Shown here piece after piece: positions 45,474-54,492 of a stretch of 64,000 nucleotides of DNA. Position 1 is the first letter of the stretch. Every line of letters starts with the position of its first letter. Location: contig NZ_FNWW01000004.1 in NCBI RefSeq assembly GCF_900108515.1, positions 248,001 to 312,000 of the forward strand, given 5' to 3'. The translations under genes were made by a program, and so were the position numbers. This stretch comes from Halobacillus karajensis. GTDB taxonomy: Bacteria > Bacillota > Bacilli > Bacillales > Halobacillaceae. The notes beneath the pieces are model-generated. The model saw only the letters and a list, made by a program, of their open reading frames with translations. It was not told where the DNA came from and made no database searches.

Positions 45474-47108
45474 CTATGATTTCATTTCATACTGATCCTG
45501 GGGAGCTTCGATTTGAGTACCTTCAATGGACTTCTCAATCTCCATCCTCAAGGCATACCAGTTTTTGTTTGTATGTCCAGCAATCCAAGCACCATCAGGT
45601 CTAGGTTGGAGCCATATTCGACGGTGATTCCAATACATTCCCTGGATGACACCGATCATAAAGATTGCACCTCCAAGAGATATGATTCCTAGAGTGTGAT
45701 CTTTTTTGACAGTTAAACCTGTTACATCCCGAACATCAAAGCTAGTAAGACCTAGTTTATATTGATTATCTTGACCAGCATCGATATTTGCGCCAATTCC
45801 CAGGAAACTTGTTTCCGGTGTTTCTTCACCAGGCGGATAAAGGTTAAAGACGAATGCAGGATTTCGCGGATATTTTGATACAGAAGCCGGTTGACCGTCC
45901 TGCATTTCATAATCAGGGAAATAATTTACCACCTCTACCCTGAACCCTCCGTCCAATTCATATGTAGATTGAGGGTTGGCTAAATCAATAGTGAACTCCC
46001 CATGATTGGATTCTTCATCATCTGAATCGTGGATTTTGAAAGACATTTCACTAAATTCATTCAATTGATAACTAGCTTGATAAAGAGCGTAGTCATCAAA
46101 TTTCAGTGGGTTATTCATTGTAGCTGAGCCTTCCTTTATCGGCTCTAATTCAGGATCAGCGCCTGTCACCCCTTGATTTGTCCGCTCATATATAACAGCA
46201 TCTGTACGAAAGGTTTTCGGAATCGCACCATCCTGACTTTCGATGGCTTCTTTAAACCTTGCATCTTCAGGGTTGTCCTTATCATAGGTTTCGAGGGTGA
46301 AAGCTTTATTTTCTATATAAAACTCTCCCTCCGTACCAGAGATCAGAGTAGTTTCTCCTTCTCTTACCCAAATAAATTCATCCACGTAAAAGGCAGGGAC
46401 AAATCGTAATAACGCCCCTAATAAAAAAATAATCAGTCCAATATGGTTAACGTATGGGCCCCACCTTGCAAAACGATTTTTCTCTGCCAAAATGTGCCCG
46501 TCTTGTTCATAGAGTTTAAAACGTCTCTTCTTTAAATTAGCTTTAAAACGATCAATATCAATATTATCTGCTTGCGTTTCTCCAAAAATCCGTTGTTTTT
46601 TCATGAAAAGCTCATGCCGCTTCGGCTTCTGCTTTTTCAATGTTTTATACAATGGGAAGAAGCGGTCAATAGATGCGATTACAATCGATATTCCCAACAT
46701 CGCGAGCAAAAGCATAAACCACCATGAACTAAATAAATCGTGAAAACCTAACTGGTAATAAATTTGACCTGCCATCCCGTATTGATCACGGTAATGAGTA
46801 GAAGGATCTACATTACTCGAGATAAATTCTTCCTGAGGAAAGATGGTTCCAATAGCTGATGCAATTACGACTATAAATATCAATGAGACACCGACTTTAA
46901 CAGAGGAAAAGAAATTCCATATTTTGTCGATAATCGTTCGATTATACGTTTGTGACCTGCGGGCACTGCCATCATATCGCATATTAAGGAGTTTCTTATC
47001 TTCATTACCGTCGATATGCTGATTCTTCTCTACAGGTTTCCCGCACGCTTCACACAGCACCGTTCCCTCAGGATTTACATGACCACATTCACAGGTAATT
47101 TCTTTCAT
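45474..47108 (-). CDS. resB: Cytochrome c synthesis protein ResB
   Basis: A 544-aa partner of ResC in System II cytochrome c assembly. The N-terminus is a small zinc-ribbon (CECG near residue 5 and CEACG near residue 18). Membrane helices lie at about 75-95, 130-150, 215-235 and 485-505, with a large extracellular domain (about 245-480). The zinc-ribbon tip is common in Bacillus ResB proteins. Confidence 0.93.
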   Translation of the reverse strand: MKEITCECGHVNPEGTVLCEACGKPVEKNQHIDGNEDKKLLNMRYDGSARRSQTYNRTIIDKIWNFFSSVKVGVSLIFIVVIASAIGTIFPQEEFISSNVDPSTHYRDQYGMAGQIYYQLGFHDLFSSWWFMLLLAMLGISIVIASIDRFFPLYKTLKKQKPKRHELFMKKQRIFGETQADNIDIDRFKANLKKRRFKLYEQDGHILAEKNRFARWGPYVNHIGLIIFLLGALLRFVPAFYVDEFIWVREGETTLISGTEGEFYIENKAFTLETYDKDNPEDARFKEAIESQDGAIPKTFRTDAVIYERTNQGVTGADPELEPIKEGSATMNNPLKFDDYALYQASYQLNEFSEMSFKIHDSDDEESNHGEFTIDLANPQSTYELDGGFRVEVVNYFPDYEMQDGQPASVSKYPRNPAFVFNLYPPGEETPETSFLGIGANIDAGQDNQYKLGLTSFDVRDVTGLTVKKDHTLGIISLGGAIFMIGVIQGMYWNHRRIWLQPRPDGAWIAGHTNKNWYALRMEIEKSIEGTQIEAPQDQYEMKS

Positions 47109-47136
47109 AATAAAACCTCACAATGTCAAGTAGACT

Positions 47137-47691
47137 CTATTCCTCAGGTGTTATACTTTGTAAGTGACCTTCCAGTTTATCTAATGTCAATGGACCGATC
47201 ACTTGCTCTTCGATTTCACCCTCTGGGTTGATGAATAGTGTGGAAGGAATGGGTCCGATATTATAAAGCTCCATCACTTGTCCATTTTTGTCCTGGAGAA
47301 TTGGGAAAGTTAAATTGTATTCGTTCACAAAATTCTCTACGACAAGCTCAGTCGAATCCAAATTAATGGCGAGGATTTCGACACCTTTCTCTTTATATTT
47401 CGGATACAATTCTTCCATATAAGGCATTTCCTCTTTGCATGGTTTACAATAGGTTGCCCAAAAGTTCACCATGACGCCTTTTCCTTTGAGATCGCTTAAC
47501 CGGATCGTCTCATCCGTGCCGAACTTTTTCAATTGAAAGTCCGGTGCCTCTTCCCCCTTGGCAATCACAGATTGTTCATCTTTCCCGTTGGCTACGAGAG
47601 CGAACACTACAAGCCCCACCATAACGGCAAGCATGGACGTACGGAAAATAAGACGTCTTTTTTTCTTTTTAATGGTTTTTTCCTTCATCAT
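47137..47691 (-). CDS. resA: Thiol-disulfide oxidoreductase ResA
   Basis: Membrane-anchored thioredoxin-fold protein that reduces apocytochrome c cysteines before haem attachment. It has one N-terminal helix (about residues 15-33) and the active site WATYCKPCKEEM near residue 77 (CKPC rather than the B. subtilis CEPC). A conserved Glu-type position follows in the fold. The 184-aa length fits. It is the first gene of resABCDE on the minus strand. Confidence 0.95.
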   Translation of the reverse strand: MMKEKTIKKKKRRLIFRTSMLAVMVGLVVFALVANGKDEQSVIAKGEEAPDFQLKKFGTDETIRLSDLKGKGVMVNFWATYCKPCKEEMPYMEELYPKYKEKGVEILAINLDSTELVVENFVNEYNLTFPILQDKNGQVMELYNIGPIPSTLFINPEGEIEEQVIGPLTLDKLEGHLQSITPEE

Positions 47692-47742
47692 ATTTCACTC
47701 CTAAACCATTATAACATCGATAGCTACATGTAAATTTGAACG

Positions 47743-48480
47743 TTATTCAACATTTTTCTCTGCAAGTGCACGAAGCTGCTTGACTTCATATGGTTTTAAC
47801 GGACGGAAATCCCCTGCATTCATTCCTTTTAAATCTAAAGATCCGTATCTTTCACGTTTCAACTTATCTACGGGGAATCCTAAAGATTCAAACATCCTTC
47901 GTACTTGGCGGTTTTTGCCTTCATGAAGAATAATTTGAACGATGGCTGTATTTTTCTTTGTATCCGTCGAATTAATTTTGGCATGGACGGCTTTTAAATA
48001 CTCTCCATCAACAGTCATGCCTTTTTTCAATTGCTTCAATTGCTCTTTTGAGGGGATTCCTTTTGTCTTTGCTATATACACTTTATCCACCTCGTGACTT
48101 GGGTGCATAAGCTGATTTGCGAATTCACCATCATTCGTTAACAAAATCAACCCTGATGTATCATAATCGAGACGTCCTATAGGGAAAATTCTTTCCTGCA
48201 CGTCCGGAAGAAAATCTGTGACAACTTTACGTCCTTTGTCATCACTAACACTTGAAATAACACCACGTGGCTTATAAAGCAAATAGTAGACAGGCTCTTC
48301 TTTATCAATCGGAACCCCTTCCACTTCAACGTCATCATTTTTACCTACTTTTGTTCCAAGTTCTGTTACTACTTTTCCATTGACTGTCACTTTTCCATCT
48401 AGAATCAACTTTTCAGCTTTACGTCTTGAGGCAATACCTGCGTGGGCGATCACCTTTTGTAGTCGTTCCATATCTGCCAT
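47743..48480 (-). CDS. rluB: 23S rRNA pseudouridine synthase RluB
   Basis: Forms pseudouridine in 23S rRNA helix 89. The S4 RNA-binding domain (about residues 5-60) starts MERLQKVIAHAGIASRRKAE; the catalytic motif GRLDYDTSGLILLTNDG lies near residue 102 and includes the catalytic Asp. The ATG at 48480 gives 245 aa and has GGTGA upstream; an earlier in-frame ATG would add 18 residues that are not part of the family. Confidence 0.94.
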   Translation of the reverse strand: MADMERLQKVIAHAGIASRRKAEKLILDGKVTVNGKVVTELGTKVGKNDDVEVEGVPIDKEEPVYYLLYKPRGVISSVSDDKGRKVVTDFLPDVQERIFPIGRLDYDTSGLILLTNDGEFANQLMHPSHEVDKVYIAKTKGIPSKEQLKQLKKGMTVDGEYLKAVHAKINSTDTKKNTAIVQIILHEGKNRQVRRMFESLGFPVDKLKRERYGSLDLKGMNAGDFRPLKPYEVKQLRALAEKNVE

Positions 48481-48592
48481 ACGACCGTCACCAACTTTCT
48501 TATTATACTTACATTTCATCAGAAACGGAGCCACGCTCTCGAAGCGCGGCTCAACAGTTCATCTACATTATACACATACTGCAAAGTTTTGA

Positions 48593-48627
48593 ACAAAAAA
48601 ATCATCCTATCAGCTAAATAGGATGAT
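48593..48627 (-). terminator. Terminator after spmB
   Basis: Arms ATCATCCTAT and ATAGGATGAT around a seven-base loop, then seven T on the minus strand, starting in the spmB stop codon. Confidence 0.85.
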
Positions 48628-49125
48628 AACTATCACTATAGAAGCTATTATACCAACTAAATCCGCCAAGAGTCCAACTTTCAAAGCATCCCCCATCCTC
48701 TTAATTCCGATAGCTCCAAAATAGACCGTGATGATGTAGAGGGTTGTGTCCGTACTTCCCTGCATAACAGAAGCCAGCTTCCCTATAAACGAATCAGGTC
48801 CAAAAGTACGGATCAGCTCTGTTGTCATACTTAAAGCTGCTGTCCCGGATATCGGTCTTATGAAGGCTAGAGGGAGGATTTCTGCTGGAGCGCCGATCAT
48901 GGACATTAGGGGTTGAAAGAGCTTAACAACTGCCTCCATGGCCCCGGATGCTTGAAAAATAGCTATAGAAACCATCATTCCTAATAAAAAAGGCAATAAA
49001 CTAATAGCAATTTGTATTCCTTCTTTACTTCCTTCCACAAATACTTCATAAGAAGGAATCCTTTTTACCGTCGCAGTCACTAGAACAAGGAGAATAATGG
49101 AAGGGATGAGCCAAATACTAATCAT
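48610..49125 (-). CDS. spmB: Spore maturation protein B
   Basis: A 171-aa membrane protein with a nucleoside-recognition (gate) domain. With SpmA it is needed for full core dehydration and heat resistance of spores. Four to five helices are visible, with FIRPISGTAALSMTTELI near residue 88 and SVMQGSTDTTLYIITVYFG near residue 118. It overlaps spmA by four bases, downstream of dacB. Confidence 0.93.
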   Translation of the reverse strand: MISIWLIPSIILLVLVTATVKRIPSYEVFVEGSKEGIQIAISLLPFLLGMMVSIAIFQASGAMEAVVKLFQPLMSMIGAPAEILPLAFIRPISGTAALSMTTELIRTFGPDSFIGKLASVMQGSTDTTLYIITVYFGAIGIKRMGDALKVGLLADLVGIIASIVIVIILFS

Positions 49126-49712
49126 GAACGCATCGCCCTCTTCCTTCTATAATAAAAATAGCGATCGATTAACAATGCGGAAATGGTTGAAATGATCGTT
49201 GCCAAGATCGTGGCTCCTACAATTGATGTTGGATCACTAGAATCATATTTCATCCGAATGGCGATTACCGTCGTCGGGACAATCGTAAGAGAAGAAGTAT
49301 TAATAGCCAGCAGCGTAATCATTGATCTGCTGGCTTTATCTGATCCAGAAAGGTTTTTTAACTCTTTCATTGCTTTTAGCCCCATTGGTGTGGCTGCATT
49401 TCCTAACCCAAACATATTTGCCGTCATATTTGATAATATATAACCAAGGGCTGGGTGGTTCTCAGGGATGTCCGGAAAAATTCTTTTTACTACAGGGCGA
49501 AATAGCTTAGCCAGACCTGCAAGCAATCCAGCTTCCTCGGCGATTTTCATGAGGCCCAACCAGAAAATCAGTACACCTGCCAGGCTTAATGTAATCATAA
49601 GGGCTTCATCTAATGTTGAAAAAATCGCTTTATTAACCTCTTCCATTGTTCCGTTAAAGGCTGCATATGCGATACCAGCAACAGCAAGAAAAGCCCAGAT
49701 CAGGTTGACCAT
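49122..49712 (-). CDS. spmA: Spore maturation protein A
   Basis: A 196-aa membrane protein with a gate domain, partner of SpmB. The sequence NMTANMFGLGNAATPMGLKA near residue 92 is the family signature, and five helices are predicted. Its ATG lies inside the end of dacB (13-base overlap), so dacB-spmA-spmB are translationally coupled, which matches the joint role in cortex and core structure. Confidence 0.94.
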   Translation of the reverse strand: MVNLIWAFLAVAGIAYAAFNGTMEEVNKAIFSTLDEALMITLSLAGVLIFWLGLMKIAEEAGLLAGLAKLFRPVVKRIFPDIPENHPALGYILSNMTANMFGLGNAATPMGLKAMKELKNLSGSDKASRSMITLLAINTSSLTIVPTTVIAIRMKYDSSDPTSIVGATILATIISTISALLIDRYFYYRRKRAMRS

Positions 49713-50794
49713 GGTACTCCCCCCATCATTCTGTTCAAAAAGTTTTTCACTTCTGAAAAGAAGGATTGTGAAGGACGTTCATTCCAAACAGGCGCTTCTA
49801 AAACAGGGGTTTGACCCACCATGAAGGCTGTGACCCCCGCCAGATTTGTTGTATTATTTTTCTCATCATAACGATAAAAGGCAGCACGAAGGTCTTCTTT
49901 TTCTGATAGTGTTAAAGGATAATAAATATCCCTCGGGATGTAATACGTTTGACCATTGGCTTCAACCACCCCTTCACTTTGGAGCTTAACAGTTTCGAAG
50001 TTATTAAATCCCCATTCGAACATCCGTTTATGATCGTTCCAATCATCTGACGCTCTTAAAGTGACCGCGATCAATTCCATCCCGTCTTTTTCAGCACTTG
50101 TCACTAATGTTCTTCCCGCTGCTTTTGTAAAACCTGTTTTTCCACCGTTCGTAGGTTCATAGTACTGGGTGAGCATTTTATTTTTATTCCGCCAAGAGTA
50201 GTCCCTGTTTTCTGAACGGTACAATTCACTGCCTGTTACTTCACGGAATGTATCATTTTTCATGGAGTAGGCCATAAGTAATCCTAAATCATAAGCACTG
50301 GAATAATGTGTTTCTCCATCTAAACCATGAGGATTTTCAAAATGACTATTATTCATGCCAAGCCAGGCCGCTTTTTCATTCATTAAATGGACAAAACCTT
50401 CCACACTTCCCCCAACATGCTCAGCTATTGCAACAGCTGAGTCGTTCCCAGACCGGAGCATTAATCCATAAACGAGATCCTTGAGAGGGATTTTTTCATT
50501 TTCCGTCAGATAGATGGAAGATCCTTCCGTATAAACAGCTCTTTTACTTACTTTCACGTCTTCCTCCATCATCCCTGATTCAATCGCAATAATGGCTGTC
50601 ATAATCTTAGTCGTGCTTGCAATCAACGTAGGATCGTATGCATTCTTCTCAAATAAAACCCTTCCTGACTCTGCATCCATCAACACCGCACGCTCCGCAG
50701 AAACCTTTATATTAGGATTGGCCTGAACCCTGTCCACCTCACAAAGAGGGAGGATTAATGGAATAGCCAAAAATATAAAAAGAAGCCTTCTCAA
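49700..50794 (-). CDS. dacB: Sporulation D-alanyl-D-alanine carboxypeptidase DacB
   Basis: Penicillin-binding protein 5* that trims peptide side chains in the spore cortex and so lowers cross-linking. A 364-aa protein with a signal peptide (about 1-26), SxxK motif ASTTKIM near residue 62, SGN motif RSGNDSAVA near residue 116, KTG motif GGKTGFTKA near residue 217, and a C-terminal domain with an amphipathic tail. A mother-cell SigE promoter is likely. Confidence 0.94.
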   Translation of the reverse strand: MRRLLFIFLAIPLILPLCEVDRVQANPNIKVSAERAVLMDAESGRVLFEKNAYDPTLIASTTKIMTAIIAIESGMMEEDVKVSKRAVYTEGSSIYLTENEKIPLKDLVYGLMLRSGNDSAVAIAEHVGGSVEGFVHLMNEKAAWLGMNNSHFENPHGLDGETHYSSAYDLGLLMAYSMKNDTFREVTGSELYRSENRDYSWRNKNKMLTQYYEPTNGGKTGFTKAAGRTLVTSAEKDGMELIAVTLRASDDWNDHKRMFEWGFNNFETVKLQSEGVVEANGQTYYIPRDIYYPLTLSEKEDLRAAFYRYDEKNNTTNLAGVTAFMVGQTPVLEAPVWNERPSQSFFSEVKNFLNRMMGGVPWST

Positions 50795-50826
50795 AAGGAG
50801 TTCCTCCTATTCTCATCGTTTGCTTC

Positions 50827-50855
50827 AACTTATGCAAAAGCGTACAAGCTTATGA
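50827..50855 (-). promoter_or_regulatory. Candidate SigE promoter of dacB-spmAB
   Basis: Minus-strand TCATAAG (50849-50855; five of seven to kmATATt) and CATAAGTT (50827-50834; fits CATAnnnT) with a 14-base spacer, 32 bases before the dacB start. Confidence 0.45.
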
Positions 50856-50949
50856 GTATGAGGAATACAGAACTTGAGCGTATGCTGCAAAGTACTGTAA
50901 CAGCCTTAAAAATGACCCTTACGGCTAAAGAGGGATTTAAGGGTTTACC

Positions 50950-50993
50950 AAAAAAACAAATAAACTGCCCCACAACCCCGGGGCAGTTTATTT
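50950..50993 (-). terminator. Terminator after scpB
   Basis: Perfect 14-bp arms AAATAAACTGCCCC and GGGGCAGTTTATTT with an eight-base loop, T-run on the minus strand, two bases from the scpB stop. Confidence 0.92.
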
Positions 50994-50994
50994 G

Positions 50995-51585
50995 TCACTC
51001 ATCAGCAAAAGGATCTTCTGTGAATTTTTCAAAAAACAGATCTGCTTCTCCTTCCTCTTCTTCCCCTTGCTTCAGTTCAGATAATGGGGGAAGTTCATCA
51101 ATGGAAGTCAACCCAAAATAAATGAGAAAATCTTTTGTTGTTCCATATAATATTGGGCGACCGATAGCATCTTTTCGGCCTTTTTCCTCTATCAGCCCCC
51201 GATTAACGAGGGTTTGTATCGCGCGGTCACTTTTCACACCTCTAAGATCGTCTACCTCAACCCTGGTAATGGGCTGCTGATAAGCAATAATCGCAAGAGT
51301 TTCGAGAGCGGCTTGAGATAACCGGGTTGATCCAGGTGAATCAAGGAGACGCTTATAATAAGAGGCATGTTCCGGTTTTGTAGTCAAATGCAGAGTGCCT
51401 TGGGAATCCATGAGGGTCAATCCTCTATCTCGTTCTTTATATTCCTCTATCATTTCATTTAATAGATTGTCTAAATCCTTTGAGCTTAGCTCTAGTAATT
51501 GGGTGAGTTTCTTTTTGGTAAGCCCTTCTTCTCCAGCTGCAAATAATAATCCTTCGGTGATAGCTTTATAATCCTCTAACTCCAT
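50995..51585 (-). CDS. scpB: Segregation and condensation protein B
   Basis: Kite-type regulatory subunit of the SMC-ScpAB condensin that organises the chromosome. The 196-aa protein has two winged-helix domains (about residues 5-75 and 85-165) with LSQAALETLAIIAYQQPITR near residue 94 and DAIGRPILYGTT near residue 138. It overlaps scpA by ten bases. Confidence 0.95.
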   Translation of the reverse strand: MELEDYKAITEGLLFAAGEEGLTKKKLTQLLELSSKDLDNLLNEMIEEYKERDRGLTLMDSQGTLHLTTKPEHASYYKRLLDSPGSTRLSQAALETLAIIAYQQPITRVEVDDLRGVKSDRAIQTLVNRGLIEEKGRKDAIGRPILYGTTKDFLIYFGLTSIDELPPLSELKQGEEEEGEADLFFEKFTEDPFADE

Positions 51586-52331
51586 GGTGCATCCTCCATC
51601 TTATATACAATTAGTTCATCAAAGTGTTGTTGTTGAACACACACGATGTCATTACTCTTCATCAATTCTAGTAAAGCGATGAAAGTGACAACAATATGTG
51701 GTCGTGTTCGCTTTTCAAACAATTGATGAAAAGGAGTACCATCTGGTTTCACGTCAATTTTCCCCAGGATCTCTTCCATTCTCATTTGAATCGGAATTTC
51801 ATCTCTACGGACTTTTGCTTCCTGGGGTCTCTCTGTCTTGGTTCGTTTCATCAATTTACCCATTGCTTGAATCATATCATAAATCGAAGCTTCTCCAGGA
51901 CGTACCTCCGCTTCTCCATCATCCCAGCCTTCCAAGCTCAAAGGGGGTCGAGTATAAATACGGTTGGCATCAAGTTCTTTTTCCTTTAATTCTTCAGCTG
52001 CCTGTTTATATTTCCGATACTCAATGAGTCTCCGCATCAAATCTTCACGCGGATCCTCTTCCATTTCCCCTTCTTCAAAATCATCTTCCATATTCTGATT
52101 TGGCAGCAGCATCTGACTTTTAATAGCGAGAAGAGATGCGGCCATGACCAGATATTCACTAGCAAGATCAAGCTCTAGTTCTTGCATGGTATGGATATAG
52201 TGCATATATTGATCCGTGATTTGAGAAACGGGTATATCATAGATATCAATTTCATAGCGGTTGATCAAATGTAAAAGAAGATCAAGAGGCCCTTCAAAGC
52301 CTTCCACTTTCACTTGGTAGCTTTTTGTCAT
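51576..52331 (-). CDS. scpA: Segregation and condensation protein A
   Basis: Kleisin subunit that bridges the SMC heads. The 251-aa protein begins with the SMC-neck-binding domain (EGFEGPLDLLLHLI near residue 11; YLVMAASLLAIKSQMLLP near residue 60), has a flexible acidic middle, and ends with a winged helix that binds the SMC cap. ScpB is encoded next; no promoter boxes are clear in the gap upstream. Confidence 0.95.
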   Translation of the reverse strand: MTKSYQVKVEGFEGPLDLLLHLINRYEIDIYDIPVSQITDQYMHYIHTMQELELDLASEYLVMAASLLAIKSQMLLPNQNMEDDFEEGEMEEDPREDLMRRLIEYRKYKQAAEELKEKELDANRIYTRPPLSLEGWDDGEAEVRPGEASIYDMIQAMGKLMKRTKTERPQEAKVRRDEIPIQMRMEEILGKIDVKPDGTPFHQLFEKRTRPHIVVTFIALLELMKSNDIVCVQQQHFDELIVYKMEDAPWS

Positions 52332-52741
52332 ATCATTCTTCCTTTACGTTCCGTAGTACTTCTTTATAATGGTATCAAAAAACTGCCCTGTCTGACAGTA
52401 GAGTCTGCTTGTAGAATTCTTCTCCGTTTATTAAAATAACTTTGTCCACTCTCTGTATAATCATTTGGACGAAGTAATTAATAGTCCTGTGTTTTGAGTC
52501 AATGATATAGTAGTAATTTATAATGCTCAAAAGTTTCACGAGAACGCTAAGAACTTCATCAACCTGATTTCCGATATTTGTTACATTTTTATTTTCCCTT
52601 CGTTTAGAATGAGGTGAACACGGGGAGCTTTAGAAAAGCTCTTTAAAGAAGCGGCCCGGTAATATTGTTCATGCTTTGTATGAGCGGCGTCGTCCCGTTC
52701 ACCCTATTAGACATGAATCCAACATAGAACGGAGTTTTTAT
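52332..52741. other. Gene-free region between scpA and the DUF309 gene
   Basis: Divergent intergenic region of 410 bases. A plus-strand TTGAGT with TATAAT 19 bases later (52495-52525 region) could drive the DUF309 gene, and a GAGCTTT/AAAGCTC hairpin lies near 52623-52640. I see no ORF or RNA family. In B. subtilis the riboflavin genes lie nearby, but none of them is here. Confidence 0.55.
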
Positions 52742-53209
52742 ATGTATCCAAAACCCTATATTGAGTATCTTGCTCATTTTCATGGGACGAGAGATTACTT
52801 TGAATGTCATGAAGTGCTTGAAGAACATTGGAAAAAAGTGGATGCCAACAATCGATCTTCCATTTGGGTCCTTTTCATACAGATTGCAGTAGCCATGTAC
52901 CATGACCGGCAAGGTAACCAAAATGGAGCCTTGACACTTATGAAACGATGCCTTGTTAAATCACGTTACCATCAAGAGGGCCTTTATCAATTAGGTTTAG
53001 ACGGTGTGCATTTGCACAATCAAATACAGGAAAACTATAGACGTTTGCACGATGGCCTTCCCTATCGCAGCTGGAATATGCCGGTCATTGACCTGGAACT
53101 CCGTAAGGAAGTCCAGCTCTTATGTCAGCATTGGAATGTAGCCTACGGCTCACCAAGTGATCTATCTAAAAAGAGTCTGGTTTATAAACACAAGATGAGG
53201 AAGCAATAA
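52742..53209 (+). CDS. ypuF: DUF309 protein (YpuF-like)
   Basis: A 155-aa helical protein of the DUF309 family with HFHGTRDYFECHEVLEEHWK near residue 13 and WVLFIQIAVAMYHDRQGN near residue 43, a conserved His/Glu set that might bind metal. Function unknown. The ATG at 52742 is preceded by CGGAGTT; an in-frame ATG 22 codons earlier lacks a ribosome site. The place next to scpA corresponds to ypuF of B. subtilis. Confidence 0.85.
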   Translation: MYPKPYIEYLAHFHGTRDYFECHEVLEEHWKKVDANNRSSIWVLFIQIAVAMYHDRQGNQNGALTLMKRCLVKSRYHQEGLYQLGLDGVHLHNQIQENYRRLHDGLPYRSWNMPVIDLELRKEVQLLCQHWNVAYGSPSDLSKKSLVYKHKMRKQ

Positions 53210-53346
53210 TTCCTTTCTCGAAAGAAAAGAAGAAACATCATCTATCCAATCTATCTACCCTGGCAAGAAGCCTCACAGATATCGTTTTGTAAACCGAAAA
53301 GGTGGACTTAATCCCCTCCATGAAAAAGGGGCAGCCCCTAGACAAC

Positions 53347-53379
53347 AAAAGGAGGTGCCACAAATGGACACCTCCTTTT
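53347..53379. terminator. Bidirectional terminator between ypuF and ribT
   Basis: Arms AAAAGGAGGTG and CACCTCCTTTT around an 11-base loop between convergent genes, with A-rich and T-rich sides. Confidence 0.82.
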
Positions 53380-53383
53380 TCAT

Positions 53384-53749
53384 TTATAACTGTGAAGAGG
53401 CACTTTCTTCATCACATTTATCGATAAAGGATTCTGTAGCTATATCTGCACAGACTTCCCGCTCACCTTTAAAGTGGTCACGGACACGGTGAATCATTTG
53501 TTTTCCAATCCCAGCGTTACGGTGGGAAGGGTTAACAGATACGTGCTGAATGATGGCCTTCCCATCCTCTACACGGACGCCGACTGCACCGATAATGTCC
53601 TCCTCTTTCCACAAAAACAAATTCCAATCAGGATTGGAATCATATTCTTTAATAATTTCCTGAAGTGTCTTTACATCGGAAACTTCAGGCATGAAAGAAA
53701 GCAAACCCATCGCAATCTTTTCAAATGATTTTTTATAACGAATTAGCAT
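53384..53749 (-). CDS. ribT: GNAT acetyltransferase RibT
   Basis: A 121-aa GCN5-related N-acetyltransferase matching RibT. The acetyl-CoA-binding motif VNPSHRNAGIGKQMI near residue 73 is intact. In B. subtilis ribT ends the riboflavin operon; here no rib genes and no FMN riboswitch are nearby, so it stands alone. Substrate unknown. Confidence 0.85.
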   Translation of the reverse strand: MLIRYKKSFEKIAMGLLSFMPEVSDVKTLQEIIKEYDSNPDWNLFLWKEEDIIGAVGVRVEDGKAIIQHVSVNPSHRNAGIGKQMIHRVRDHFKGEREVCADIATESFIDKCDEESASSQL

Positions 53750-53861
53750 ATTAACCCCTCAATTATGAAAATAACTTTCCTAGAGTTCCAGATGATCGAT
53801 TGAATCGATACCGAACAATTGTTACTTTCAATCATTGTCTAAGTTCTTGTGCGTGTCAACC

Positions 53862-53951
53862 TCACATAACAATTCCGAACCAGTAGTATAAACCCCAGCC
53901 CAAGCTGAACAACGCCAAAAACGTAAACAGCATCCAGTTTTTCTTTTTCAT
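53862..53951 (-). CDS. Possible 29-aa membrane microprotein
   Basis: A short reading frame starting MKKKNW, followed by a single hydrophobic, aromatic-rich helix and ending GIVM. The basic start and one helix are typical of small single-pass membrane proteins. Upstream GGGGG is a weak ribosome site. It lies in the 275-base gap between ribT and the M50 peptidase. It is too short to judge by coding statistics and may be chance. Confidence 0.35.
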   Translation of the reverse strand: MKKKNWMLFTFLALFSLGWGLYYWFGIVM

Positions 53952-54024
53952 TCTACGCTGCCCCCGGTTAAATCGTGATTTGCCCCGCTACATAGAATAT
54001 AGCATTGTTTATGATTATTCAACC

Positions 54025-54474
54025 CTATTTACACCGTTTAAGCGCTTGTAGAATGCGGTATCCGTCTGAAACCTTTCCTTTAAGTGAGAAAGGGATAAGG
54101 TTTATAACAGCCAGATATAAGTTAAAAAGAAAAGGAAGCGTGAACCAACCATACCCTTCTTCTAACGATAGAAAAAATAAGGAAGAGGCTGTCAAACCAT
54201 TTAATAATGGTCCCCCTGCACTGATCCAAATCTTTTCACGGTTTGAAAAAAAGGATTCACGTTCATTGAGCGAGTAAGCTCCTTGAAAGAAAAGAAGATG
54301 AATACACACTCGTACCCTTTTCTGTTTCCAACTTAATAACACCTTCCCCCGGCCCAGATGAAGTTCGCTATGATCTGAACGAAACAATAGACCTGGTATG
54401 ATATGGCCGAGTTCATGGATGAGCTGACTAAGAGGCGCCACTAAAAAGATTAATACAAGTATGGTGCCGATCAT
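54025..54474 (-). CDS. Small M50-type membrane metallopeptidase
   Basis: A 149-aa membrane protein with the zinc motif HELGH near residue 20 and two to three hydrophobic segments; the second site-2-protease element is seen as N-L-I-P-F near residue 130 rather than a typical LDG. It is shorter than SpoIVFB. It is probably an intramembrane or membrane-bound zinc protease of unknown substrate, and it sits just downstream of ppiB on the minus strand. Confidence 0.72.
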   Translation of the reverse strand: MIGTILVLIFLVAPLSQLIHELGHIIPGLLFRSDHSELHLGRGKVLLSWKQKRVRVCIHLLFFQGAYSLNERESFFSNREKIWISAGGPLLNGLTASSLFFLSLEEGYGWFTLPFLFNLYLAVINLIPFSLKGKVSDGYRILQALKRCK

Positions 54475-54492
54475 GAAATGATCTTATTCCGC

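Noticed and set aside
48529-48553. GAGCC-hairpin before rluB as attenuator
   Set aside because: No T-run and no downstream coding logic; may only be leader structure.
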